From assembly GCA_021432605.1 (NCBI GenBank), contig MU271144.1, positions 3,579,860-3,643,859 on the forward strand: DNA of 64,000 nucleotides, read 5' to 3'. This document shows, in pieces, positions 26,331 through 37,760 of this stretch (position 1 is its first letter; the number at the start of each line of letters is the position of its first letter). The notes beneath the pieces were generated by a model. It was not told the DNA's origin. It worked only from the letters and a program-made list of their open reading frames with translations, and made no database searches. The translations under genes were made by a program, and so were the position numbers. The stretch comes from Coniochaeta sp. PMI_546 (Eukaryota; Ascomycota; Sordariomycetes; Coniochaetales; Coniochaetaceae).

Positions 26331-27060
26331 AACGAGAGTGTACTGAGAGATGTGCGAGCGCGAGCTTGGTATGGAGGTCTGGAGTGCAGTGAGGGGAAGG
26401 AAAGGAACTCAGTCATAGTGTCCACTACTCTAGGAGACTTAGCTCTACCCCACGCGCGTAAGCTTTTTAAGCCAATGGTCGAATCGATTTTCAAGACCCT
26501 CGGCTGATCGTTAGCATCCCGTAATTATGCCGTTGAGGGTGAAGCCATATATGCAGCCAAGGACGATCATAACGCTTGTCTTTTCGAAGGTGCGGCTCGA
26601 ATGTGCACTAGCATATTTGCTATATTGATATCGTCGAGTCAGCATCTTTTTGGAACCACCTGTTTCGATCAGCTGAGCCTGCATGTTCCTGCCGTGATTA
26701 AATCTCCCGCCCGTATCTAGTAGATACAAGAGGCACATGCTGGCGCGTCTTTGCCAGAATAAAGGAGAAATATAAACATATATTATAGCTTTTCTGGAAA
26801 CCATGAACATACATATCTCGACTTGTCATCACCTCCCCCACAGAAGGAAATATGACTGATGATGGCTGACAGGCTATGACATTGGCTATTCTGACGACGT
26901 TTCAGTGTCTGGTCTGGACGTGTTAGCCTGTGCAAGCTGCAAGACGAGCTGTAGGATAGAAGTGGTAGTAATTAAGTTAAGTTCTGTGAAAGAAACTGCC
27001 AGCTACCGTCCGATCCTGTCATGGAGCCGAACAGGGAGCTGTGGTGTCAAAATAGCCTGG
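26331..27060. other. Intergenic, no gene seen
   Basis: 730 bp; promoter of the sugar transporter and 3' flank of the monooxygenase gene. No supported ORF. Confidence 0.45.
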
Positions 27061-28658
27061 TCATCCACAAGTTATGACCGGTACGGGATCGCTGTCAATG
27101 TGAGGTTTCTGTATCTGAAAGGCTCGATCCCGTGTCTCTTCATAGGCTTGGTCAATGTCATCGCCCCAAATCCATTTCATCCGATGTTCCAGCATGGACT
27201 TCGCCACCGGCAGTGAATCATCATAGCTGAGCCCGGCGACTTCTGCTGCTCGTAACTCATAAACATCACCAGCTTGTCGCGATGTCGTTTGTACCTTTAC
27301 CGCACGAGGGTGACGGACAGACTGGTAAAGCTGCATTGCGGATGAGAGAGAATGTTCTTGTGGTGTGCGCAGCGCTTCAAAGTAGTCATGGAGAGCGCGA
27401 CCGAGAATGTAACCGTCTTCCATAGCCTGACCAGCTCCAGCTCCTGTGGGCAAATGAAGGCTGATGTTAGCAGATCTTTCGACATGCCTTTCCTAGTTGC
27501 AACCGCATATAGTGGCAAAGACCGTGGAAAAAGAAAGTGGTAGACGCCACGGTATACGCTCTGCGCAAGGGGCAGGCAGATGGGAACTAACCTTGATGAG
27601 GGCACATCGCATGGGCCGCATCGCCGAGCAGAGCCACCTTACCGCCCGAGAAGCTCCACTGAGCCAAAGGTTCACGGTCGTAGAGGATCCATTTGAGCGG
27701 GTTAGCATCCATCTTATCGATGACAGATAGAACCGCCGGCGCGAACTCTCTGAACTCCTCTTTGACCTCGCTCTTTTTCCCGGCAAGGGTCCAGCTCTCT
27801 TTTGCTTGATCTAGCTTCTCCAAAGGTGTCGATACAAAGCCAACTACATTGAGAATCTGGTTATCGCAAATGGGAAATGTCAAGAAGTGCTTTCCCGGTG
27901 CCATCCATATGGTTGCATACGTGTGCACAGGCCATGTGTCCTTGATATCAGATATCGCACACAGTCCACGGTACACTACCATGTCGCCGTAGCGGGCGTT
28001 GTCGTTCTATGTCGAATGGTCACTAGACTGAACAAGCATAAGATACAAGCCCATACTTACAACATAGTGACGACGAACGGCTGAATGAATCCCGTCTGCG
28101 CCGATTACCAGATCGGCTGTCACTGTTGTTCCATCGGAAAAAGTCACTGACATGTCACTGTCGCGCTCCTATGGTTTTCATCTGAGTCAGAAAGGACGGT
28201 GGTATCGCATTGGGAGGTGGAAAGTCAAAATGCCTGCGGCAGAACCATACCTCTAACTTCAAGCATTGCTTGTTGGTATGCAGCACAGCCGCACCTCTGG
28301 CGACAACGGTGCGGACAAGGAGATCGAGAAATTCGGCGCGGTGCATCGGCAACTGCAGCATGCGCCCCGTCTCGGGGATGGGGACGGTGAGAATCTCAGC
28401 GCCGTTATCATAGCGGCGGAAAGAGAACCAGTCTTTGCCTCTCTTTCCCGCAATCTTCCAAGCTTCCTCCAGGAGACCCAGCTTCTCAATGAGCCTGGCC
28501 CCGTTTGGTCCGATGGCAACTCCGGCGCCAATTTCCTTGTACTGCGTCGCTTGTTCGTAGACGTCGATTTGAATGTCTTCAGACGAGCAGTGGTGATGGA
28601 TAGAGAGAGCAGCAAAGAGCCCGCCTAGCCCACCGCCGATTATGGCAACTCGAAACAT
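27061..28658 (-). CDS. FAD-dependent monooxygenase (salicylate hydroxylase-like)
   Basis: Four exons (28658-28251, 28168-28061, 28006-27592, 27443-27061) encode 437 residues. The dinucleotide fold MFRVAIIGGGLGGLFAAL opens the protein. The Arg of the second strand region and IGAGVAIGPNGARLIEKLG follow. The DG motif is VIGADGIHSAVRRHYV at the exon 2 end, and the GD motif GKVALLGDAAHAMCPHQGAGAGQAMEDG is completed by splicing exon 3 to 4. This is class A flavoprotein aromatic hydroxylase architecture (salicylate or 6-hydroxynicotinate hydroxylase type), NAD(P)H-dependent and cytosolic. In fungi it serves either ring catabolism or secondary metabolism. A Zn2Cys6 regulator gene lies upstream. There is no transmembrane anchor. 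Exact substrate unknown. Confidence 0.9.
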
Positions 28659-29298
28659 GGCACGAGTTGCAGATGCTTAGTGTCCGGACTATACCCGTCA
28701 AGGTAGATCAAAACAGTGATGGAGAAGTGATATCAACGAAAAGTTAAGACTATTGTCAGCAGAAAGATGAGTACTTCTTATTTATACGTTCAGTAAGCAA
28801 CCTCTCCAGAGTATGTACGAGCGAGCTTATGGACCCTATTTTCAATCCTGACCTGTTTGGACCGGACCCTAGCCTATTTTTGCCTCCATTGCGTGTGTAA
28901 TAGTGGACACCACTTGGTTATCCTGAAGGGACATCATGGGGCGAAGTGCTTATCTCCCCGGGCATCGGAAATGGGAGGTTTATAGCCGTTCGAAAGTGGG
29001 TCATATTTCCGACCATAGAGCTGTCGGTGACGATATCACAAGTGATTGCGAAACCTTTGATGTCCTCCTTGGTACTGCTGCACAACGACCGGCGTTAAGC
29101 AGATAAGGGTTCTGGAGTCACAAAGTTATCAAGGAGTTCCCTGAACTTTGATCGAAATTGCGGAGAGGCAAACTTTATGGCAAGCGGGTAAGGTTCCAGG
29201 CAATATCGAGAATGAGACTTTAGACATCCACGTATATCTACAGTAAGACCATATATATCTACAGCAAGACCACGACAATCACTTCTTTAATCCTAGGT
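28659..29298. other. Intergenic, monooxygenase promoter
   Basis: 640 bp with no ORF of note. Confidence 0.45.
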
Positions 29299-31593
29299 TC
29301 AATAGAACCACTGATCATTGAACGACCAAGGCGCCAGGGCATGATCCTTGACATCTAGCCGTCCTGGAAACATGTCCAGGCCGTTAGTGATGTCGTCCGG
29401 AAGGCCGAAGTAGGCATGAATGTTGGGGCCTGTAGTGGAATCATCCTGCATCTCTGGGGGAAAATCTAACCCTTGCAGGGTAAAGATATCGCCAAACATG
29501 CCTTCATCGCGGCTACCTTGCCGCTGAGCAGCTGACTGGTACGTATAGTCAAGAACTCTCTGCAAAAACGAGTGCGCCCGTGCTGCAAAGGCATGGTTGC
29601 GAGACATGGTTTGGATCATGTGAAGTGCCAGCTCGACCTTGGCCAACGCGACTTTATCGTTGGAGTGCAACGGGTCCACGAGGTGAGAGACCAAGACAAT
29701 GACGGCGTTGAATACTGGGCGCGCGCAATTCGACATTAGCTACTTCAAGACATGTGTGGATTGAGACTATTGAGTTGGAGTAGGAGGAATGAGAGAGGTC
29801 GTGTCAACTCACAATAGTAAATATTGAACCAGTTCAGGCCCAGAGTCTTCTTGGTCTCTTCATGCCGGAGAGCAACTATGTCGACAGTCTCGATTGCCGC
29901 ACTAATACAAATATTACGGCTATGTTGCAGTGCTTTGGCAATGACCGCATCTTCCGCCTCCTGGGGAACCGCTAAGCCGTGAAGTGTTATAGCGAGCGAC
30001 TGGCGGTGGATCAGTATACGGACCATGTTTCCACGCAAAGCTAAGATCCAGGGCTTCTCCTGAGGATTGTGGTGGTCGAGAATGAGGCATGCGGGCAAAG
30101 CTCGGTACCATCTCCGGTATGTGTCATGGAGAGAGCTAACAAGCTGAGCCATCCTCCTGCTATTATGAACATCGCCCGTCAAGCCCGTCATCAGTGCCTC
30201 CATGATCCGATACAGCTTGACGACCTCGATAGAGAAGGTCATCGTGGACGGCCTCCGGGGCATCGGGTACAACAGTCCGTCAACGCGGATGCAGTCATCA
30301 TCGAGGTCCTCAGGCAACTGGACAGAACACTCTGCCGATCGGATAGCAGCCGGACGCTCATAGACCATGCTCATCAACCGATCAAGCGTGTATGCCGCAA
30401 ACCACACCCTTCTCTTGGTTTCTCTGAGCGGAGGCGGGTCTGTGTCTGGCGGGTCACGGTGAAGACACAACCCATAGGCAATTCGAATCGCGAGACCCAA
30501 GACATTCCAGCATTCGTCGGCACAACTGGAACTTTGAAGATATCTGGCACCGATCAGTAGAGCCTGGACGTGCTCGAGGCTCCAGTCCCGGAGCAGGTTC
30601 GGCTGCATTAGCCTCATGGCTATATCGTAATGTCTCCTCGCTGCACGATGGTTCGCCACCGTGTCCTCGCTGACGATCAGCCAGTGGGAAGTACAGAGGG
30701 CGAATATCATGTTGAGGATGATCAAGGTGGGCTTGTACATGTTTCGTTCCTCGGGGCGACATCGTATAGCCCTGTCAAACAGCGGCCGTACCGTGGGCAT
30801 GTGGAAGACGGGAGATAAAGAGTGTCGGAGGCTGAAGAACTGGTCCAGCAGTTCCGCGGCATTAAATGGGATGTTGTAAAGGTCTTCGTCGCTGAGCTGG
30901 GCGGGCTCCTCTCGCACCTCGTTGTCGGTGGACATTGACTGGGCCTTGACATTGCCATGGCCGCCGTGCAATGTATTGAGTATCAGCTGTGCGAAAGCAA
31001 CCCCGCCAAGCGACACATTGGCATCGGCTATGACTGACGATGGGGATTCTCCATGGGAACCATCAAAGGATGGCTGGCCGTTCATGACGGAGGCTCGCCT
31101 CTCGCTTGAAGGACCAAGGTTCGCCGGAAGAACGTGCTGGTCCGCATCTTCCGGATTTCCGCGGGTTGGCGGCAGTGGAATGCTGGTCACACTGGGTGTA
31201 TCTCTCCTCTCAAGAGCTTCAACACGTTGTTCGAGGCCTCGCAGATATCTTTTGACATGTCTTTCAGCACAAGCCTTTGTGGGGAGTTACCGGAGAAAAG
31301 GGGTTGTGTTAAACTTTTGCTTACTGTCGACTCACAACCACGGTCTCGGTTCCTCTCCCTGATCCGGAGATACCCTGCTGCAGGTAGGTGCATGTTCTGC
31401 CGCTGTGTGCGCATGTAGCACATGTGGGCCTGATACCGTCACATTTGGTCTTGAGTGCCCGGCAGCTAAAGCATGACACTGGAACTCGATTCCGGCGCCG
31501 CTTATCTGGGTTTCTGGTGCTTTTGTGTTCTCCTCCCTCTGCACTACCGCCCTCTCCTCCTGCTGCCCTTCCTCCCTTGCCGCCGTGGAGCAT
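29299..31593 (-). CDS. Zn2Cys6 transcription factor with fungal-specific TF domain
   Basis: Three exons (31593-31336, 31274-29813, 29714-29299) encode 711 residues. The start is placed at the ATG at 31593; the open frame extends upstream only with a GTG. The zinc cluster, about residues 40-68, is CFSCRALKTKC then CATCAHSGRTC (C-x2-C-x6-C-x6-C-x2-C-x6-C), preceded by a basic DKRRRNRVP run. Splicing joins it to a coiled-coil linker, VKRYLRGLEQRVEALERR. The middle homology region has the usual FFSLRHSLSPVFHMPTVRPLF, ARYLQSSSCADECWNVLGLAIRIAYGLCLHRDP and KRRVWFAAYTLDRLMSMVYERPAAI. The last intron acceptor was chosen to keep frame (NWFNIYY to LFNAVIVLV). It shares a divergent promoter with the MFS gene and is the likely local regulator. 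Confidence 0.88.
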
Positions 31594-32381
31594 CTGTGCG
31601 CCGAATGAGAACAAGAGCTTGAAGCCACTTATATTCACGGCGTCAAGCGCCTCGCAATCGTGTAACCGAGAAACGGGCTTGTCTAGTATTGAAGCAGGGA
31701 AGGCGTATGGAGGGACTCTGAGGATAGGACGGTCTGGATGTCAAAGGGATGTTCCTGCATCCCCATTTTCCAAGTCCCCACATCTTACACGACCCGCATC
31801 CCCCGCATTCCTCTCCGCATGGGGCCGACGATCTCCTTATTTCCCCGGATCTCAAGATGTCCTCAACCATATTGCAGTGGGCTACTGAATATCTCATGGG
31901 AAAGTCAACAACTTAAGACGGAGTGCACTATTGGGCCTCAAACCAATGCATGACGAATGGCAATGAGGCGACCCGGACATTCGTTCAATGAATAGCTACG
32001 TACATCCAGACCTCCCGTCGGGGTGTTCGAGCTAATCACATATGGACAGGCCCATATGGACGGGCAGTCCGGGTACGGATTTGGGGTGAGTTGCATTCCT
32101 GTTTCGGCATCTCTCCCCGCTTTAAACCCTGGCTTTCCAATCTTAACTCCCCGGCATGTTGCCTCGCCCAGTTGCAGTGCTGCACATGCCGTGTTCCCCC
32201 CCTGAGATGACTGCGCTGACAGACCCGGCAGTTTGGAACCACGTCTTGGACATGCAGTCGACAATCAATTAATTAAAGGTCTGACTGAACCCCGTTATGC
32301 ATTCAACCTTTCCTTCGACCTTCGACACAGACTCTGCAGATCAAAAAGCCCTTTTCTCCGCCAGGCCCCTGGACCTCGAAC
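31594..32381. promoter_or_regulatory. Divergent promoter between regulator and MFS transporter
   Basis: 788 bp shared by the Zn2Cys6 gene (minus) and the DHA1 transporter (plus). It contains CCG-N4-CGG at 32069-32078 and several single CGG triplets. Shared control is an inference from layout. Confidence 0.4.
32069..32078. promoter_or_regulatory. CCG-N4-CGG everted repeat, possible zinc-cluster site
   Basis: CCGGGTACGG lies in the promoter shared by a Zn2Cys6 gene and a transporter gene. Paired CGG triplets are the usual target form of this factor class. One occurrence can arise by chance. Confidence 0.25.
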
Positions 32382-34273
32382 ATGATGGAGCATCATTCGC
32401 TTGAAGCGGAGAAGATTGTACCTTCCCAGCATGAGACTGTCGCCGGATACAACTCGGACAAGGGGGATATGGATCAGGTAACCACCTCTGGCAAAGACAT
32501 TGTTGCACGGCTCGACAAAGCTGGTCTTCCTCTCGTGCCCCAGCCGACGTCACATAGAGATGATCCCTTGGTACGTACTTCCCATAACTCGAAAGCAGGG
32601 GGCGCTAACAGCGGTGACAGAACTGGTCTTCTATGCTGAAGCTACTTGTCACTCTGCAGATCAGCTGGCTTGCCATGCTAGGGCCCATGGGCTCGGCCGT
32701 GGTCAACCCAGCGTTTGTAACTATGGGCAAGGTGTTTGATATGACCCCCGTGCAAATTAGCTACGGTGAGAATGCTCCCTTCAAGACGAGGTACGATGAT
32801 AGGATGGGTTGGAGACTGAACCACAGCATTGTGTAGAACTCACCGTGTACATTGTCTTTGCCGGTATCGGGCCCCTTGTCATCGTCCCGTTTGCGAACGT
32901 CTACGGTCGTCGACCCGTCTACTTACTGGGAAACCTGATCGCGGCCGTCACCAACGTTGGTGCTGGATATTGTACTACTTGGAACGGCATCATCATTACG
33001 CGAGTGTTCAATGGCATCGCAGCCGGCTCTACAGTGGCAATCGGTGCAGCAACCATCTGTGATCTGTACTTCCAGCATGAACGGGGCCTTTACATGGGCA
33101 TCTACACATTCTTTCTGACCAATGGGCCACACGTGAGCAAATCCCGATTTAATCCCGCGCATCCTATCTCTGCGCGTACGTCCACTGATCCTTTGCCACT
33201 CACAGGTTGCGCCCCTGATTGGTGGTTTTGTCTCCCAGTATGTTGGCTGGCAGGCTTGCTTCTACATTCCTGGTTACATCCAGCTTGGCACCTTTGCTAT
33301 CACCTTGTTCACGCTCCCGGAAACTCTCTACTCAAGAGGGGATAACATGGAATCCATGCCATACAGGGAGCGCTCGTATCTGGACCTCCTGACTTTCAGA
33401 CATGGCCATTCCACCCGCCGATTACAGGGACGTGACTTTACAAGGCCATTTGAGATGCTTCGCTACATTGCTGTCGTCATTCCAGCTATCTATTACATGA
33501 CTTGTTTCGGCTATGGCACCGTCTTATTCGCCTTGACGGGGTCAAAGCTGTTTGCACAGTTCTACAAATTCAACAACTGGCAAATCGGTCTGCTTCTGAG
33601 CATTCCGCTGACCCTCGGGTGCTTGATCGGCGAATTCAGTGCCGGATGGGTGACCGATTGGGTTTCGAATCGGTACGCAAAGGCGCACGGAGGCGACCGG
33701 TTGCCTGAGGCCCGACTGAACGTTATCTGGGGTTCACTTCTGATCCCTATTGGAGTCATTATCGAAGGCGTTTGTCTATCTCATCATAACACGGTGGGGT
33801 GGATTGGCAGTGCGTTTGGCATGGGTATCGCCGGTCTCGGCTTACAGATCGCTACGACAGTGCTTTATGCCTACACGACAGATGTGAGTGCTCTGTGCCA
33901 TCTACCATCCCCACCGGATATAATCTCGAGCACTAACACGTCTTTAGTGCTACAAACCACAGAGCGCGGAGATTTCGACCATGTTCAACACGTTCCGACA
34001 GGTGTTCTCCTGTCTGATCTCGTTCTATGCGTAGGTCCCCCTCCTCCTTGTCCAACTTGGCTACCATGCTTGGAATTCTAGACTAACTCGCAACTTTTGT
34101 GCTCACATTCTAGAATTCCTCTGGGCGACAAAATCGATTACCAGTTTGCGTGGCTCACATTTGCACTCATCAATCTTGTGCTGCTTATTCCTGTTGTAAT
34201 GCTGAGGTTTTTTGGACCTAATTTGAGGCGACTCCCATGGCAGACACCACCAACGTTTCACAATGATCTTTGA
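32382..34273 (+). CDS. MFS transporter, DHA1 (drug:proton antiporter / Hol1-like) type
   Basis: Six exons (32382-32570, 32621-32765, 32837-33132, 33206-33883, 33948-34030, 34114-34273) encode 516 residues. A hydrophilic N-terminus of about 65 residues is followed by 12 predicted helices. Helix 1 region reads QISWLAMLGPMGSAVVNPAF. Motif A is PFANVYGRRPVYLLGN, motif C-like GPHVAPLIGGFVSQYVGW is created by splicing exon 3 to 4, and a long central loop follows (LYSRGDNMESMPYRERSYLD). These are plasma-membrane exporters or importers of small organic molecules. Next to a monooxygenase and its likely regulator, it may carry the substrate or product. All introns (50-83 bp) preserve frame and helix continuity. 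Confidence 0.9.
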
Positions 34274-35444
34274 GTTAGCAAGAGATGACGTATTCTTGAA
34301 TAAAGGAGGACTCAAATATCAGAACCAGGTACCCGAACAGTCAGAAAAAGGCAGCGGTATACAAACAGCGACCGTTGTAAATCCCACAAACCTCACCACT
34401 CGTACTTCTGTGTGGATGTAAAGGCAGATTGTTTTTCTGTGTCATTCTAGGCAGATCCTTGTGTCCTTGGAAGCGAGCACAGATTGTCGCATGTCCTGTT
34501 GCTATAGTGGTTTAGTGTTGTAGGTGCTCACTCAGTCGGTCTTTGCCGCCCCAACGACGATGTTGCTGTTTGATGTAATGGGGTTCCGGAATCAGAGAGT
34601 GAGCTATTGGCGGTGTCGAAACTAGCTCTACTTCGGAAACAACTGTCAAGAGATATGTCATCATTGCTGATGCCACGAGGAGCCAAATCTCCTTACGAAA
34701 GTGCTCGTAAGTTTCGACTATCTGTGCTCAGTCCTTGGCATGGATTCATATGTGGAGTTCTGCTTCGCCCCGAAAATTATTTAGCTAATTGTTTGGTATT
34801 GACGTCCCAACTCCATGACACAGCAAGATGACGCGGCATGCTCTACATGTAAGGAAGTTGTTTTGTTCAATAAGGAGCAGCTCTGTTTGACCACCGTCCG
34901 ACATCCGTGATGTTATGAACTTCAGCAAACCATATGAGTTATTTTCGGCAACAGCCTGTTCAACTCCAAATCCCGCAATCAGCGAGCCACGGTTGTCGAA
35001 CTCATTCAAAAGGTTAGTGGCAAACGAGGTACCAGAGATGCCCGAGGTCCATAAGAAGCTAGAGAGATAGACTTATCAATGGCTATGTCCATTCATAATT
35101 GATGAGAGGCCGCTTTCTCCTCTGCCCTTCACCTATCTCTTCTTCAGCTCACAGCAGTGGGTTTCTGGCATCAACTGTGTCTGCGACTGCTCTCTCCTCT
35201 ACGCTTGCCTGGTCCTGCCCCTATTATGTCCCGTTGGTATCCCTCCTCCACATAGCGACTTGAGGTAGTCTATTACTGCTTCAGACCAGCGTCCCGTTTG
35301 ACGGTGGATCACTAGCGCTCGACATCGATGACTGTCTATCATGCGTCAAGAAGGGTCCGGCAGAAGACAATAACGACATCCCCATGGCCAAAGTTGAGCT
35401 AGAAACTGATGTCCGATACCAGACGAGCTCTCCGGAAAACCAGT
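34274..35444. other. Intergenic between convergent genes
   Basis: 1.17 kb between the MFS gene and the regulator-like gene. No supported ORF. Confidence 0.45.
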
Positions 35445-37234
35445 TCAGCTGCAAGCTTCTTCCCATAGCGCCCTAACCGGCGACGTGAAGGCCTTATCTG
35501 ACCAGATGAATTGCTTCAAGGATTCAAGTAGTCTAGGCCATGATGTGTATGAATCTCTGAACCCGGTAGCATTGTTAGTCTGGAGAAGGAAAACATAACC
35601 GGAGCGTACAGCTTCCGATGGAGAGAATGCCCCTCCAATGTATATGAGCCAGAGAAGTAAATCATGGTGATCATCCCATATCGGGTCGTCTATCGTCTGT
35701 CGTAGTTTGTATAGTAACTGCGAGGAGACATGAGCCTGCACCGAACGTCAGCATATTGCTGAACCAGACTAGGAAAGAAGTCTAGCATCTTTGTCTCATC
35801 CCGACGGTGCCAGGACTTTCTTCCCGGCGATCAAGATAGAGTGATTGTCGCCACTTACAGGTATTACCAACTCACACCAAACCTTGCAGCACAACATTTC
35901 TGAGCACAGATATGCCGCTAGATGACAGCATCCTAGTACAGGAGACTGATCTGGTAAATCCGCAAGCCGGGACTGAATAGATGCTATGTGATCATTGACA
36001 CCTGACATCAACATAACGTTATCATCGATGAAGCGCGGGACATCTCGAATGTATTGTAGTGCTTGTAGATCTTCAAGCACTTCAACGAACTCTGTGGTGA
36101 GGAGAGAGGACCGCCTCTCGAATCCAATCGGCAGTCGAAAAAAGGTTGGCGGTAGTCGATCTCTCGTCCAATGCAGCTCGGCGAAAGTTGTGTGGTTGAC
36201 TATGCGCGTAGACCCCGCCAAGATCGAGGAATTCAAGTCTTGCCTGCAGGCTATGTAAGATTGAGCCACTAAAACTTTTCCTGCCACGCTTACCAAAAGA
36301 CCGCCCGTTTGATACCGCTAGTGAGACGAATGCCCTCGGTTTGGCAGGTCTTGAGCAGATGCTGCACTGCTCCCATGTGAAGTTGAACCTGGGAGGTCAT
36401 TCCAAGCCGAGCCTTGAGGAGCGAATAGTTAGCGTTAATGCATTTCGAGACAACGGGGGCCGGAAGTCCACAATGTAAAGCAGGTGACAGACCTCTATTC
36501 CAGCTAGCAGTAAAATAGCGCCGATGGTCGATTCAGAGGTAGCTTCACCCATGGAGTTCATCTTCTGGCGAATATGCCTGATGGCCTGACCACGGTAACC
36601 GAGGCATTCTCCGTTGAGGCTCTCCCCATTCACGGCGAATGCTAAAGACAGCATTACAGCGTTTAGGACAGCGGGGTCAACTAGACCAGTTCGGAAAACC
36701 GAACGAAAACTCTGGAAGGCAAGCTCTTCCGCAAAACTGAAGACTGGCTCAGGAGCCCGTCTCGCTTTGTCTGACCACTCATCTTCAGTCATGCTCGACG
36801 TGTTTGATGACAGCTTGGAGGAGCTTACAGTTGCTAAGAAGTACCTGCAATCTCGACGAACTAACTGCAAGCGTCTGGAATGGATCGAGCACGCCTGCAG
36901 CTAAGGAAAAGAGAGATGGAGTCAGGGGTCTGGTGCGCCTGGTCTTGCTCGCCAACCTATTGGTGTTTTCTTTGCACGTCATTGCCACGAAGTTGTCTCT
37001 AGACTCTTGTTGCAGCTTCCTTTTGCGCCCAAGGGCTTGCTTTACAGCATGCGACCGAGCTAATCGTCTCTTGATTTGATCCTTTGCGTCATCTGGATCT
37101 TGGACCGAGATGAACCGGAACTGCAGACCTGAAAGAGTTTGTAATCAGCAGCTAGCGGCTGCCCTGGCTCTCTTTTACTTACCGTCGATTGGCTTGCCTT
37201 CGGGCCCCGAGGTCCTATGAGTAGCTGTTACCAT
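35445..37234 (-). CDS. Fungal transcription-factor-like protein without a zinc cluster
   Basis: Six exons (37234-37183, 37128-36829, 36743-36493, 36412-36294, 36243-35859, 35735-35445) encode 465 residues. The N-terminus matches a family of fungal regulator-like proteins that open with FRFISVQDPDDAKDQIKRR, RSHAVKQALGRKR and a basic stretch, then LDPFQTLAV. The rest is a helical fungal-specific TF (Fungal_trans_2/DUF3468-type) domain: DPAVLNAVMLSLAFAV, GAILLLAGIE, MGAVQHLLKTC, KRAVFWQDLNSSILAG, and so on. No Cys6 cluster or other DNA-binding motif is visible, and the region before FRFI is only 19 residues. It could act as a cofactor or be a decayed regulator. All five introns were set by frame and by these conserved joins. 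It is divergent to the Old Yellow Enzyme gene. Confidence 0.72.
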
Positions 37235-37760
37235 TGTGAAACAATCGCAGAAATATAGCAGTGGAATATTGACGTGTAATCCGTAGTGGTATATCGTGTT
37301 CGAAATGGAGGATGCTGAATGAACCAGTAACAGATGGTGGTGGCAGGTTCATGCCCCTTGATTATAAATCATAGGACACCTTGGGCGAGACCCGGCCCCT
37401 CCCGGCGCTGCGAGAAGACGTCTAACCATTTTAGGAAAATTCTCTATGCCCAAAGTGGAAGTACCTCTCTTCCGTATTTAGATATTCCCACAACCTCTAG
37501 TTCGAGATGTCGAATGTTCTTGAATCTTGGCCGAGACAGGAAACACCCCAGTACGTGGAGTGGGCTCAACAGATCTTTCAAGGCCAAAGTCCCTGATCCT
37601 CTGGTAATCGACGGACACTGTGAACAAGTATAAGAATGGACATGCAGACTCAAGCCGTTGAGAGGTGCGTCTCTCTGACCACAGAAAGTTCTTCGTCAAT
37701 TACGCGGCAAACAATATATTCCATCTCGTCTTACTACACTCTAGTCTGCAACTCTCGACC
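37235..37760. promoter_or_regulatory. Divergent promoter, regulator-like gene and Old Yellow Enzyme gene
   Basis: 526 bp lie between the two start codons and no other gene fits, so shared control is plausible. No specific operator is recognised. Confidence 0.4.
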
